From Desulfurellaceae bacterium bin18 (lineage in GTDB: Bacteria; Desulfobacterota; Binatia; Bin18), in contig MPMI01000044.1 of the NCBI GenBank assembly GCA_002238415.1, positions 1-49,006 on the forward strand: a stretch of DNA of 49,006 bases, written 5' to 3'. The translations under genes were made by a program, and so were the position numbers. Below the pieces are notes generated by a model, which saw only the letters and a program-made list of their open reading frames with translations, had not been told where the DNA came from and did no database searches. Within the stretch, counting starts at the first letter, position 1. Every line of letters starts with the position of its first letter. Positions 25,648-34,911 of this stretch are shown piece after piece.

Positions 25648-26403
25648 TTACTGCTCCATGCGGTCCAGCGCGTCTTCTGTACTACCCGCGTCGCTATAGT
25701 TGGCGTCCTGGTCAAAGCTCACGAAAATCATGCTCACCCCTTCCGGGCCGGCGGTAAACTGCGCGGCCTGTTCCCCACCTGGAATGAAACGAAGCGCTTT
25801 TGGTCCCAGTCGCTCGCCGAGAAGTGAGGCCGAACCGGCATAGACCACCTCATACCGGCCATACTCCGGAACCGGGGGAGTAAACTCGGCGCCCGCCGGA
25901 AACGCAACCAGTTCCGCAGTGGGGCCGAAGCTCGGCGGGATCAGCAGCTTGCGTCGCGCGCGTGGATAGCCGGGCATGGGTCGCCACTCGACTTCATCTG
26001 CACAGCGTGTCAGCTCGCGTCCACGCACGTTTGCCTGCCAGCGCCGTTTTTTATCGCGCATGATAGCCACGCCGCCCGGCTTGGCATGCAGCACAAGCAT
26101 GTCGTGCCCACCACTGACCGTGAACGGACCGTAGGGCGTGTTATGTTCCGTATAGTGCACGGCCGGCGCATCGAGCCGGACCAGCGGGAAGGCCATTGAC
26201 CCTTCAAGCAGGACTTGGAATTGCGCCGCATAATGAAAATGCGGCTCCACCGTATAGTCTTCCGAGATTTGTGCCCGGATGGCTTCGGGTCCACCGTCCC
26301 TGCCTTTCAAATACATTTGAAGCTGGGTTTCCCCTCCGCCCTCAAGGGCTAAGGTTTTCCACGATACGGTTGAGGGCTCTACGATATACTGATGTGAATC
26401 CAT
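25648..26403 (-). CDS. Cupin-fold protein, probably bicupin
   Basis: A 251-aa protein. The first half has VEPHFHYAAQFQVLLEGS (metal-type H-x-H) and YGPFTVSGGHDMLVL. The second half repeats a cupin-like strand pattern with PPVPEYGRYEVVYAGSASLLG and GVSMIFVSF but lacks a clear second His set. Possibly a ring-cleavage-type dioxygenase or a sugar-binding protein; function unassigned. Start at 26403 has AGGAGGG upstream. Confidence 0.7.
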   Translation of the reverse strand: MDSHQYIVEPSTVSWKTLALEGGGETQLQMYLKGRDGGPEAIRAQISEDYTVEPHFHYAAQFQVLLEGSMAFPLVRLDAPAVHYTEHNTPYGPFTVSGGHDMLVLHAKPGGVAIMRDKKRRWQANVRGRELTRCADEVEWRPMPGYPRARRKLLIPPSFGPTAELVAFPAGAEFTPPVPEYGRYEVVYAGSASLLGERLGPKALRFIPGGEQAAQFTAGPEGVSMIFVSFDQDANYSDAGSTEDALDRMEQ

Positions 26404-26468
26404 GTCGTCCCTCCTTGTTTGCGTCATTCACTCCCCGCGGGCGGTCTCGTTTCCCGCGCTTTCCCAAT

Positions 26469-27689
26469 CTACTCCACAACCGCTTGATACGTCAAAACCC
26501 GCAGTTCACGCCGGATCGGATACGAAGAGGACGGCATCAGTTGCGTGAGAAAGATGACGATCAAGTCTTCCACTGGATCAACCCAAAAAGTTGTGCTGGC
26601 AGCCCCACCCCATGAATACTCACCGGGCGAGCCAAGAATCTGGGCTTTGACCGGATCAAGCGTGACGGAAAAACCCAGACCGAACCCAATCCCATCAAAA
26701 GGCATCTCACTGAACACCTTCTGGCCCATACGGCTCAGATCAGCATTGCCCGGCAGGTGATTCACGGTCATGAGTTCAACGGTCTTACGGCCAAGGAGGC
26801 GTTCACCGTTCAATACGCCTCTATTTCTAAGCATGAGTAAAAACTTGAGATAGTCACTCGCTGTTGAGACCAGCCCGCCCCCACCTGAGAGAAACGTCGG
26901 CTGTCCGCGATACCTGCTATTCGTTGGGTTATCGATGGGACGAAAGCCCCCATTTTGATACTCATAGTTTGCGGCCAAGCGGGGGACATCTTCATCCGCA
27001 ACCGCAAAGGCGGTGTCCCGCATACCCAGCGGCTCCCAAATATGATCGTTGAAATAGGCAGCGAGCGACTGCCCTGACAGCAGCTCAACAAGATATCCCA
27101 ACACGTCAGTGGCGACACTATAACTCCAGCGCGTTCCCGGAGAGAAAAGCAGCGGGAGTGTACTGAGCTTTTGCACCATGTCGTGTAAACTTCCCTTGGA
27201 ACTCGACCCTTCAACTCCTTGGGCGCGGTACAGAGCGTCAACCGGATGAACGTTCATAAAGCCGTAGGTGAAACCGGCTGTATGTGTCAGCAGATCGCGG
27301 ATCGTTATTTCACGTTCAGCCAGCGTGGTGTGGTACTGCTGAGCATCTCCGGATTCAAAGACTTCCAAGTGTTTAAATTCAGGAATGAAGGCTGACACCG
27401 GGGTATCGAGCTGAAACAATCCTCGTTCATACAGCGTCATAAGCGCCACACTGGTGATGGGCTTGGTCATGGAATAGATACGAAAAATGGTGTCTTCTTC
27501 AACCGGTGTATGTGCTTCTACATCGCGTAGTCCGTAACGATTCAGATAAGCTGGCTGGCCACGCCGGGCCACCAGCACCAGATAACCAGGAATTCTCCCG
27601 TCATCGACATAGCCCTTGAGATGCTCGGGAATACGGTTCAGGCGGATGCTACTCAGCCCGACACTTTCCGGGGAAACGGTTTCAATCAT
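26469..27689 (-). CDS. Serine hydrolase of the beta-lactamase/esterase (EstB) family
   Basis: A 406-aa class C beta-lactamase-like protein without a signal peptide. The nucleophile motif S-x-x-K is at residues 73-76 (IYSMTKPIT), a Y-S-V takes the Y-x-N position in GTRWSYSVATDVLG, and a C-terminal YSWGGAASTTFWVDP replaces the KTG triad as in EstB-type esterases. Such proteins are usually cytoplasmic esterases rather than antibiotic-degrading enzymes. CAGGAG precedes the start. Confidence 0.9.
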   Translation of the reverse strand: MIETVSPESVGLSSIRLNRIPEHLKGYVDDGRIPGYLVLVARRGQPAYLNRYGLRDVEAHTPVEEDTIFRIYSMTKPITSVALMTLYERGLFQLDTPVSAFIPEFKHLEVFESGDAQQYHTTLAEREITIRDLLTHTAGFTYGFMNVHPVDALYRAQGVEGSSSKGSLHDMVQKLSTLPLLFSPGTRWSYSVATDVLGYLVELLSGQSLAAYFNDHIWEPLGMRDTAFAVADEDVPRLAANYEYQNGGFRPIDNPTNSRYRGQPTFLSGGGGLVSTASDYLKFLLMLRNRGVLNGERLLGRKTVELMTVNHLPGNADLSRMGQKVFSEMPFDGIGFGLGFSVTLDPVKAQILGSPGEYSWGGAASTTFWVDPVEDLIVIFLTQLMPSSSYPIRRELRVLTYQAVVE

Positions 27690-27844
27690 GAATGTGCTCC
27701 TGAGGACAATCTATGTCCAAGTCTGCCGCGCTACCTTATTCCATTAGGCAGAAAAGCAAAACAGAATACCCTGGAGTTCGCTAGCTTCCGTTGGCTAAAA
27801 TTGATAATGGTCTTGGCTAATCCAATCCAGACGAAGGAGTCCTG

Positions 27845-29002
27845 ATGGCATACGCAACCGGACGCATATTTTTTGACGCAGACAGCCACATCATGGAGTT
27901 GCCGGACTTTCTGACGGCTAACGCTGACCGTGATGTCGCCGACCAGCTTCCCCCGTTTAATTTTGAAGCCGCAGGGGTGCTCGCTCAGCATGTGAGCCAG
28001 TACGTCAACAACGGTCGCCCGGAACACGAAGCGCAGAAATTGCGAGACCTGGGCGACGGCTTGATCAGCGGCCCCAAGGGCTATGACGCGCTCGGCGCGT
28101 TTGACGCGTCCGAACGGACGGATGCGCTCAACCGTTTGGGCTTTGCCAAACAGTTTGTCTTCTCCTCGCTAAGCACCTCCATGTTGTTTGACGCAGACGT
28201 TGCGCCCGACATTGCTTATGGCGGCTGTCGGGCGCATAACCGCTCCATGGCCGAATTCTGTGTGGACGAGCGTCTGGTCGGTGTGGGCCTGCTCCCCATT
28301 GACGATGTGGAACGGTCGATTACAGACCTCGACTATGCGGTGAGTCTGGGGCTGGAAGCCATATGGATTCCCCATCGCTTAGCCAACGGACATTCGCCCG
28401 GTCACACCGACCTTGATCCCCTCTGGGCCCGATTTGTTGAACATCAGGTGCCGTTCCTCCTGCATGTGGGCGGAGCCGCACTCAAAGTCGAGTCGGGCTG
28501 GCTCAATAATGGCCGTCCGATTCCCAAGGACTGGCTCGGCGGCGGTGAGAACATCCGCAGTAAAGACATGATGGGCCTGCATCATCTGCCCGAGCAGTTC
28601 CTGTCTACGCTGGTGCTGGACGGTGTGCTGGAACGCTTTCCAGAACTGCGCGGTGGGGTCATCGAACTCGGTGCCAGTTGGGTGCCGTCCATGCTGGACC
28701 GTCTCGACCTGGTCGCCGGCATCTGGAGTCGGAGCGAGCCTTTACTCAAAGACTTGCAGCGCACACCCAGCCAGCAGATTATCGATCAGGTCCGCTTTAC
28801 GCCGTTTGTGTTCGAGGATGTAGGGGCCATTATCAATGCCTCTGACCCGCGCCTCTATATGTTCTCCAGCGACTACCCACATCCCGAAGGTGGCCGTGAC
28901 CCCCTGGGTCGTTTCGGCCGCTCGCTGGAAGGACAGAGTGCGGAAACCTTGGATCGATTCTATACGCAGAACTTTGCCGACCTGATGGGGATGAGCGCGT
29001 AA
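27845..29002 (+). CDS. Amidohydrolase family 2 protein
   Basis: A 385-aa third paralogue of the amidohydrolase-2 set. FFDADSHIMELPDFL provides the first metal segment, FLLHVGG the mid-barrel His, GGVIELGASWVPSML the penultimate strand and MFSSDYPHPEGGRDP the terminal Asp. Its N-terminal 110 residues are more divergent than in the other two. Substrate unknown. AAGGAGT sits 8 nt before the ATG. Confidence 0.85.
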   Translation: MAYATGRIFFDADSHIMELPDFLTANADRDVADQLPPFNFEAAGVLAQHVSQYVNNGRPEHEAQKLRDLGDGLISGPKGYDALGAFDASERTDALNRLGFAKQFVFSSLSTSMLFDADVAPDIAYGGCRAHNRSMAEFCVDERLVGVGLLPIDDVERSITDLDYAVSLGLEAIWIPHRLANGHSPGHTDLDPLWARFVEHQVPFLLHVGGAALKVESGWLNNGRPIPKDWLGGGENIRSKDMMGLHHLPEQFLSTLVLDGVLERFPELRGGVIELGASWVPSMLDRLDLVAGIWSRSEPLLKDLQRTPSQQIIDQVRFTPFVFEDVGAIINASDPRLYMFSSDYPHPEGGRDPLGRFGRSLEGQSAETLDRFYTQNFADLMGMSA

Positions 29003-29020
29003 CCATCTCATTCGCGGCAT

Positions 29021-29045
29021 AGGGTGGGTTTTACCGACCCGCCCT
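29021..29045. repeat. Hairpin AGGGTGGGT/ACCCGCCCT between convergent genes
   Basis: A 9-bp stem (one G-T pair) with a 7-nt loop lies after the amidohydrolase stop. No T tract follows, so it is either a weak terminator or a dispersed REP-like palindrome; similar GGTGGGT stems occur near 6377. Confidence 0.5.
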
Positions 29046-29078
29046 ACTCTCGTAGAGGAGTCCCGTGAGACCCCCTCC

Positions 29079-29741
29079 TCACTTCAACCCAAAGAGCTGA
29101 GTAAAGTAGAATACTCCGTCTCTCCCCCGCGCACATCCAATACCGGTCAGATTAAACCGGCCTTCCATATTCTTCCTGTGCCCCGGACTGTCCAGCCAGC
29201 CCACGACCACGTCCCTCGGAGCACTGGTAGGCGAGGAATTATTGAGGGCAAGGTTTTCCGCAAATGTTTCGAGTCGGACAAATCCTTGGGCCATACGTTC
29301 GCGTTCCTCAAAGCCGTCGTGACTAAAGAACTCGTATCCAGTGGCTATAGCCTGGCTATGCTGTCGCGCAATCGTCGCTAAGGCTTCGCTATACTCAAGA
29401 GGCTGAAGTCCGGTCGCAATGCGGTGTTCATTCACCAAGACGTGGGTGCGACGCTCGAAATCCCGCATATATGAGAGCACATCAATCGGCTCGGTACGGA
29501 TACGCTCGAGAAGCACGTCAGGAGATGACTGGCTTACTCTTAAATTCTCTTGAGACAGGTCCTCTTGGATGGCTGATACGACTGTGCCCGCGATAACTAC
29601 ACCTATGAGGCCCACCAGAAGAAAGCGCTGGTTGAAACTCCAGTCCCGTACGGGGGAATGTGCGGTCAGGGGCTCCCCACAGTGTCCGCAGAAGCGTGCC
29701 TGTTCTCTATTGGGTTTACGACAATCCAGACAAGACTTCAT
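29079..29741 (-). CDS. Zinc-ribbon, membrane-anchored CAP/SCP-domain protein
   Basis: A 220-aa protein with three parts. An N-terminal zinc ribbon has CLDC near residue 4 and CGHC near 18; one transmembrane helix (FLLVGLIGVVIAGTVVSAI) follows; residues ~95-220 form a CAP domain with VNEHRIATGLQPLEYS, RQHSQAIATGYEFFSH, FAENLALN, GWLDSPGHRKNM and GIGCARG. The conserved His and Glu residues of CAP proteins are present. The CAP part is probably extracytoplasmic and the ribbon cytoplasmic. Function unknown, perhaps cell-wall or lipid binding. Confidence 0.85.
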   Translation of the reverse strand: MKSCLDCRKPNREQARFCGHCGEPLTAHSPVRDWSFNQRFLLVGLIGVVIAGTVVSAIQEDLSQENLRVSQSSPDVLLERIRTEPIDVLSYMRDFERRTHVLVNEHRIATGLQPLEYSEALATIARQHSQAIATGYEFFSHDGFEERERMAQGFVRLETFAENLALNNSSPTSAPRDVVVGWLDSPGHRKNMEGRFNLTGIGCARGRDGVFYFTQLFGLK

Positions 29742-30107
29742 GAGTACAAAGCGTTCAATTTTTTTACTTCATTCCGATCGTCAAGGCCAGCTCCGTTTCT
29801 CCTGGTCGGCCCACAAAACTGTCAGGAGAAAGTCTACCTCCTGAGGGCCGGGAGAACAAATTACATGATTTTCCTCGCCCTATATTATTCTTTAACTGTC
29901 TGCTTTTACTCAGAAAACAAAATATGCTTGACACATTGTCAGTTTTACACACATACTGTAAGTATATCTTAATTGAAGCACGATTTAAGAAGTGCTTGCC
30001 GTTCCTACCCGCACGTAGAGTCTACAAATTCCCTCCCCCCCTGGAGTCCGGGAGACCCCCCTCTCGGGCTCCCCTCCCTTTTTCGTTATGCACCCTTGTT
30101 TGCGAAA
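29742..30107. other. AT-rich gap at the left edge of the defence island
   Basis: No convincing gene. It is clearly more AT-rich than the flanks up to ~29990. It contains TTGACA at 29928-29933, then 17-18 nt, then CATACT, a plausible plus-strand promoter that now faces only the LLM remnant. From ~30000 it turns into C/G-rich non-coding sequence with short inverted G/C runs. Confidence 0.5.
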
Positions 30108-30254
30108 CGGGCCTCGGCCACGACCACGAAGATCAAGTTGGGTACAGGGATTTGTCTCGTGCCGGAGCGCAACCCGTTGTTTCTGGCCAAAGAGGTCGCC
30201 ACGCTGGACCACTACTCGGACAGACGGTTTCTGTTTGATATTGAGGCCGGCTAG
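30108..30254 (+). pseudogene. Fragment of an LLM-class oxidoreductase gene
   Basis: About 49 codons match the middle of the intact LLM gene at 46895-47041: ASATTTKIKLGTGICLVPER, then LAKEVATLDHYS and FLFDIEAG, ending in TAG where the intact gene has TGG. By eye about 14 of 147 bases differ. No start or C-terminus remains. The copy ends exactly at the hsdR stop codon, so it marks the left junction of the island and forms a direct repeat with the gene flanking its right side. Confidence 0.85.
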
Positions 30255-33200
30255 TAATCAGCAACATCCTCAAAATACTGCGAGAGGTCTGCGCTTTGGA
30301 GAAAGCGGCCAATGCTGGCGTTGAAGGTGCGCTTGAACTCCGGGTCATTGGCGTAGCGTTTGTAAAGGTCGAGCTCCCGTTTTCGTTCCAGGCCAATTGC
30401 CTGTTGAATCATCTTCTCCAAGGCGATTAGGCGGTTTTGCGCGTCCTGGTTATGGACTACCTGGTCTGCATAAGCCGGATTGTTCACCACATGTCGAGCA
30501 ATATTGATGAACTTGACCCTCTGTTCTTCCGGGGTTGCGTCCCAACCGGCGAAAAAACGCTCGTTAAACGTCTTGATAATCTCGTCGAGCGGGTCTTTTT
30601 CATCCTCGCCGTGATAGCCGCGCAGGTTCGGGTTCTGGGGTTCGAGCGTGGATTCATCCGCCTCTAAATCAATCTTCTGATTGACCTTCACCCGCTCCAG
30701 CCCATAGGTAGACAGGTCTACACCGTCGAGCAGTTCATCGAGTTGATCCTGATTGGGGTCTTTAACCTGTAGCTTGGGAATGAGGAATTTGAGGAACCAA
30801 TACAGCATTTCCCATTGGATGTTGTTGTAGGAAATAATACAGGCGACCTGACCATAGATTTTGACGAACTGCTTGGCTTTGATCTTAAAGTCAATCTTTG
30901 CTACGTCTTCGAGTTCACGTTCATGTGTAAAACGGGCAGCCGCGGTATCAATCAGGGGGCTGAGCTGGTCTGCTTCAGCATTGTTGAAAAACAAGGCGTT
31001 AAATGCTTCGATTTCGTGCCATTCGTAGACACCGACATCGTCCAACGCCTCTTTGACATCGTGTAACACATTGACATCCGTCGCTTCACTCAGCGAGGTG
31101 GCGGTGTAGAACGGATCAAAAGCGGTCTTGATATCATCAGCGCTGTTAAAGAAGTCGAGGACAAAGGTATCATTCTTGCCCATCTTCTCGTTGCAGCGGT
31201 TCAGGCGCGATACGGTCTGCACGGCCAACACTGATTGCAGCTTTTTATCCACATACATGGTATGCAGCAGAGGTTCATCAAAGCCGGTCAAGAATTTATT
31301 GGCCACAACCAGAATCTTGTACTTGTCCTTTTTGAATTCTTCCGGGATGTCCTTGCCGGGGAAATTATTCAGACTGTCTTCGGTGTACTCGATCCCATCC
31401 ACGGTTTTCTTACCGGAAAAGGCGACGATAGCCTGAAAAGGAGCGTTTGCCGCGGTGAGCGCGTCACGAATCGCAAAGAAATAGCGAATCGCGTTTTCGA
31501 TATTCCGCGTGACCACCATAGCCTTGGCTTTGCCCTTGAGTTTTTTGGGCTTCCAGACATGGTCAATAAAGTGGCCGAGCATGATGTCGGCCTTGGTAGC
31601 AATCGTTTCCTTGTGGCCTTCGACGTAGGCGCGTAGTTTTTTCTGGGCTTTGGCCGTGTCGAATAATGGATTGTCTTGAATGGATTTCTGGATTTCGTAA
31701 TAGCTTCGATATGTGGTGTAGTTGGCTAACACATCAAGGATAAAGCCTTCCTCAATGGCCTGTTTCATCGAATACAGATGGAAGGGAACAAACTGGCCGT
31801 CTGCCGTCTGCCGGCCAAACTTTTCCAAGGTGGCGTTTTTGGGTGTAGCCGTAAAGGCGAAATACGAGGCGTTCCTGCCGAGCTTGCGGCCTGCCATGTA
31901 GCTGAGGATTTTGTCCTGTACATCCTCGGGTTCTTCCTGCTCGCCTTCGTCCACGCCCAAGGTCATATTGAGCTTGTCTGCGGCCTGGCCGCCTTGCGAC
32001 GAGTGGGCTTCGTCGATAATCACGGCAAAGTTCCGGTCGGACATGTCTTCAATGCCATCGACGATAAACGGAAATTTCTGGATAGTGGTGATAATGATCT
32101 TTTTGCCGTTCTCCAACGCGTGTTTGAGATCATTTGAATCGAACGCCGGCGCGACGATGTTTTTGACTTCGGAGAACTGCTTGATGTTATCCCGCAACTG
32201 CTTGTCCAACACGCGGCGGTCAGTCACCACCACTACGGAATCAAACACCGGACGGTCTGAACCTGTCCCATACAACTCAATCAACTGATACGCCGTCCAC
32301 GTAATCGAGTGCGACTTGCCTGAGCCGGCCGAGTGCTGAATCAGATACGTCTGCCCTACCCCGTGCTCTCCGGCATGGGCGAGCAGTCGGCGCACCACAT
32401 CGAGTTGATGGTAACGCGGAAAGAACAGGGTCTTACTGACCTTACCACTGTCTCTGTCCTTTTCTTCAACAATCTTGGCAAAATGCTGAATGATCTGGGC
32501 CAAGCTCTCTCGGGTCAGTACTTCGTCCCACAAATAGGCAGACTTATGCCCGCCAGGATTGAGTGGATTGCCCTTCCCGAAATTGCAGCCTTTGTTAAAC
32601 GGCAGAAAGAATGTTTTTTTGCCTGCCAGCCGGGTGGTCATATACACTTCGTCGGTATCCACGGCAAAGTGGACAATACAGCGGGCAAACTGGAGCAACG
32701 GTTCTTTAGGATCGCGGTCTTCGCGGTATTGTTTTTTGGCGTGGTAGACAGTCTGGCCGGACCAGGAGTTTTTGAGTTCAAGCGTGGCAATTACCAGGCC
32801 ATTCAGAAACACGACCATGTCTATGGACAGGTTGGGGTTACTGTCCGAGTAATGGACCTGACGGGTAACGGAGAAAATGTTTTTGTAGAAGTTGGCCCGG
32901 ACGGTCGGGTTGGTGTCGTTATACGGCAGGCTATACAGCAGGGTCAGGTGCGCGTCGTCAATGGACAGTCCTTTCTTCAGGACTGACAGAATGCCGTCTT
33001 TCTGGATTTTGCGGTTGAGGCGTTCCAGGACCAAGCGTTGCCAGTTGGGCCGGTCGCTCAGCTTGGCCAGTTCTTCCGCTTGGGTGTCTTCCAAAAACCG
33101 CCAGAACTTGGCTCTATCAATAGCGAACTCTCGGTCAAAGTCCGCCGCAAGCCCGGCCTCATAGCCGACATGCGGCCCATATATCGGTTCCCGTTCCTCC

Positions 33201-33298
33201 TCACCAATCACCCCCTCTTCCCGCTCCTCTTTGCACGTACCGGTCAGCGCCTTTTCAATGCAGGCTTCAAGGGCTTGTTCGGTGGTTTGGGAGGTCAT
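30251..33298 (-). CDS. hsdR: Type I restriction endonuclease subunit R
   Basis: A 1015-aa HsdR with all expected parts. The PD-(D/E)xK nuclease site is Asp160...Glu174-x-Lys176 (SIDMVVFLNG, then ATLELKN). The SF2 motor has Walker A SAGSGKS (323-329), DEAH (429-432), FTATP and a motif VI-like VQTVSRLNR. A C-terminal helical part contacts the methyltransferase. It translocates DNA and cuts it at a distance when the site is unmethylated. Start put at 33298 (MTSQTTEQ) by comparison with the nearby stub and with family N-termini; the frame is open 28 codons more. It is 10 kb downstream of hsdM on the same strand, with other defence genes in between. Confidence 0.95.
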   Translation of the reverse strand: MTSQTTEQALEACIEKALTGTCKEEREEGVIGEEEREPIYGPHVGYEAGLAADFDREFAIDRAKFWRFLEDTQAEELAKLSDRPNWQRLVLERLNRKIQKDGILSVLKKGLSIDDAHLTLLYSLPYNDTNPTVRANFYKNIFSVTRQVHYSDSNPNLSIDMVVFLNGLVIATLELKNSWSGQTVYHAKKQYREDRDPKEPLLQFARCIVHFAVDTDEVYMTTRLAGKKTFFLPFNKGCNFGKGNPLNPGGHKSAYLWDEVLTRESLAQIIQHFAKIVEEKDRDSGKVSKTLFFPRYHQLDVVRRLLAHAGEHGVGQTYLIQHSAGSGKSHSITWTAYQLIELYGTGSDRPVFDSVVVVTDRRVLDKQLRDNIKQFSEVKNIVAPAFDSNDLKHALENGKKIIITTIQKFPFIVDGIEDMSDRNFAVIIDEAHSSQGGQAADKLNMTLGVDEGEQEEPEDVQDKILSYMAGRKLGRNASYFAFTATPKNATLEKFGRQTADGQFVPFHLYSMKQAIEEGFILDVLANYTTYRSYYEIQKSIQDNPLFDTAKAQKKLRAYVEGHKETIATKADIMLGHFIDHVWKPKKLKGKAKAMVVTRNIENAIRYFFAIRDALTAANAPFQAIVAFSGKKTVDGIEYTEDSLNNFPGKDIPEEFKKDKYKILVVANKFLTGFDEPLLHTMYVDKKLQSVLAVQTVSRLNRCNEKMGKNDTFVLDFFNSADDIKTAFDPFYTATSLSEATDVNVLHDVKEALDDVGVYEWHEIEAFNALFFNNAEADQLSPLIDTAAARFTHERELEDVAKIDFKIKAKQFVKIYGQVACIISYNNIQWEMLYWFLKFLIPKLQVKDPNQDQLDELLDGVDLSTYGLERVKVNQKIDLEADESTLEPQNPNLRGYHGEDEKDPLDEIIKTFNERFFAGWDATPEEQRVKFINIARHVVNNPAYADQVVHNQDAQNRLIALEKMIQQAIGLERKRELDLYKRYANDPEFKRTFNASIGRFLQSADLSQYFEDVADY

Positions 33299-33333
33299 GT
33301 GAACTTTTTCTTCGATTGCTCGCCAATTCTCAT

Positions 33334-33843
33334 TTATGGCGTCAGACGGCTGACCGGATATTCCGGGTAGCGCCTGTTCCATGAATCTATGTTGAACACG
33401 CCACAGCCCCTAACAATCGGACGAAGCCACGGACGCTTCCCCGGCCCCAACAAAGGTAGCTTCCGCTCCAACCCTTCTTGCCTAGTCAGCAAAAGGGACC
33501 CGTCCAGGACATCCAGAGCAATCAGCACTAGGTAATCAATGGGTTTGTTGGCTCGTCCTGCCGCCCATTCGTAGAGAAAGGAATCTCGGTACTTGTACTT
33601 TAGATTCTCGTCAAGCTGGCCGTTTTTGAATTCCTGATAGTATTGGCTGGCTCTTTCCGTTGGGACCTGGGGGTCTTGAGGGTCTTTGAGTTCGATGAAC
33701 AAGTAGTGGTCGCTAAGCTCAACAACGAAATCCACCGCCTTCATACAGTGGCTCAGTCCGTGGCTGGCATCGTCATCGAATTTTCGCGCCTCTATCGCAT
33801 TATTAATGGTGATTTGCAGGTTGCCTTCCCTGAGAACCGTCAT
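33334..33843 (-). CDS. PD-(D/E)xK-like putative nuclease paired with an AAA ATPase
   Basis: A 169-aa protein with KAVDFVVELSDHYLFIELKD: Asp38, Glu51 and Lys53 have the spacing of a PD-(D/E)xK nuclease core. HGLSHCMKAVDF precedes it and PIDYLVLIALDVLDG follows as another core strand. I recall similar small proteins next to AAA ATPases but no named family. Its ATG overlaps the ATPase stop by 4 nt (ATGA), so the two are made together. Inferred role: effector nuclease of a two-gene defence module. Confidence 0.7.
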   Translation of the reverse strand: MTVLREGNLQITINNAIEARKFDDDASHGLSHCMKAVDFVVELSDHYLFIELKDPQDPQVPTERASQYYQEFKNGQLDENLKYKYRDSFLYEWAAGRANKPIDYLVLIALDVLDGSLLLTRQEGLERKLPLLGPGKRPWLRPIVRGCGVFNIDSWNRRYPEYPVSRLTP

Positions 33844-34859
33844 CCTGTGGAACCTTTCAGGCTACGCTCAATTTCCCGGTCGTAAAGGTCGGTGAACGTT
33901 TCCGCAATCGCGTTCGGGTGGATATCAAGATAGCTGTCCGTCGTGTCGCAAGCTATTTCACCCGTCTCCTCTCGGTAGAGCGAATGGAAAGCCACTTTGT
34001 CACTATTCTTCTTCTGAAGATCAAGTTCCTTAAGGATGACGTAATCGTGGGTCGCAAAGAATATCTGAACACCATCGCGCTGCAATTCCAGCAGAATATC
34101 TATCAATATGCCGAACAGCTTCGGGTTCAGGTTAGTCTCAGGCTCGTCCCAGAACAGGACGGAGCCGTTCTGCAAATTGCCGTTCTGTATCAAAAGCCAC
34201 AAAAGCCCAAGTTTGCGCATTCCTTCGGCAAGCAGAGTGAATTCGAGATTGCCCTGTTTATTACGCAGGAAAAATTCTTCACTCCTGACGGTAATTTTCC
34301 CGTCGATCGCCTTTTGCAGTTTGGTCAGCAAACGCTTACGCTCTCTTCCCATAGGGCCGCGCAGTACGGGGAGATAGGCCCGGCTAAGGATATCCACATA
34401 GACCTCTTCAAAGTGAATTTCACGGGCACTATACAACGACAGGAACCCCGGCGCATTGGAAAGCATCTCCTTCACCGGGATATAAACGCTTTCCAGTCCT
34501 GAGTCTGCCCAGGACTTGGCGCCTGTTATGGTGGCGGAAGTCGGCTGCTCGGTTAGGGTTGAGAACGAGGCTCGCAATTTTCGGTTGCCACGATATACCT
34601 CTACCGCTCCACGGGCTCTTCCCCGCTGTCGTTTGACCAAGCGTCCGAGGGCACGACGTGATGGAAGAAATACCCGGACCAGCTTTTCCGCAAAGGAGAC
34701 ACCCGTTTTAGCGGCGTCGCAAGCGGCATAGCAGACCTTCATGAGGTGGGTTTTGCCTGTGCCATTTGCGCCCACAAGAACATTGACGCCGGGCGAAAGC
34801 TTTAATTTCAGGTTTGAGAACGCAGTAAAGTGTTCCAGTTCTATTTTTGTCAGGGCCAC
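33840..34859 (-). CDS. AAA (ABC/RecF-like) ATPase of a two-gene module
   Basis: A 339-aa SMC/RecF-type AAA ATPase. Walker A GANGTGKT (~30-37), a late signature-type LLAEGMRKLGLLWLL, Walker B SVLFWDEPETNLNP and ATHDYVILKEL with the H-loop are visible. Start chosen at GTG 34859 because GGAGG lies 7 nt upstream and homology begins there; an ATG at 34934 would overlap the preceding pseudogene. Couples by ATGA overlap to the nuclease-like gene. Same general design as PARIS, Septu or Gabija modules, where an ATPase senses infection and releases or drives an effector. Confidence 0.8.
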   Translation of the reverse strand: MALTKIELEHFTAFSNLKLKLSPGVNVLVGANGTGKTHLMKVCYAACDAAKTGVSFAEKLVRVFLPSRRALGRLVKRQRGRARGAVEVYRGNRKLRASFSTLTEQPTSATITGAKSWADSGLESVYIPVKEMLSNAPGFLSLYSAREIHFEEVYVDILSRAYLPVLRGPMGRERKRLLTKLQKAIDGKITVRSEEFFLRNKQGNLEFTLLAEGMRKLGLLWLLIQNGNLQNGSVLFWDEPETNLNPKLFGILIDILLELQRDGVQIFFATHDYVILKELDLQKKNSDKVAFHSLYREETGEIACDTTDSYLDIHPNAIAETFTDLYDREIERSLKGSTG

Positions 34860-34911
34860 AACAATCCTCCGCTCGGTTGGATATTTCTCCGCAGTACCTC
34901 GGGCTGTGGTG

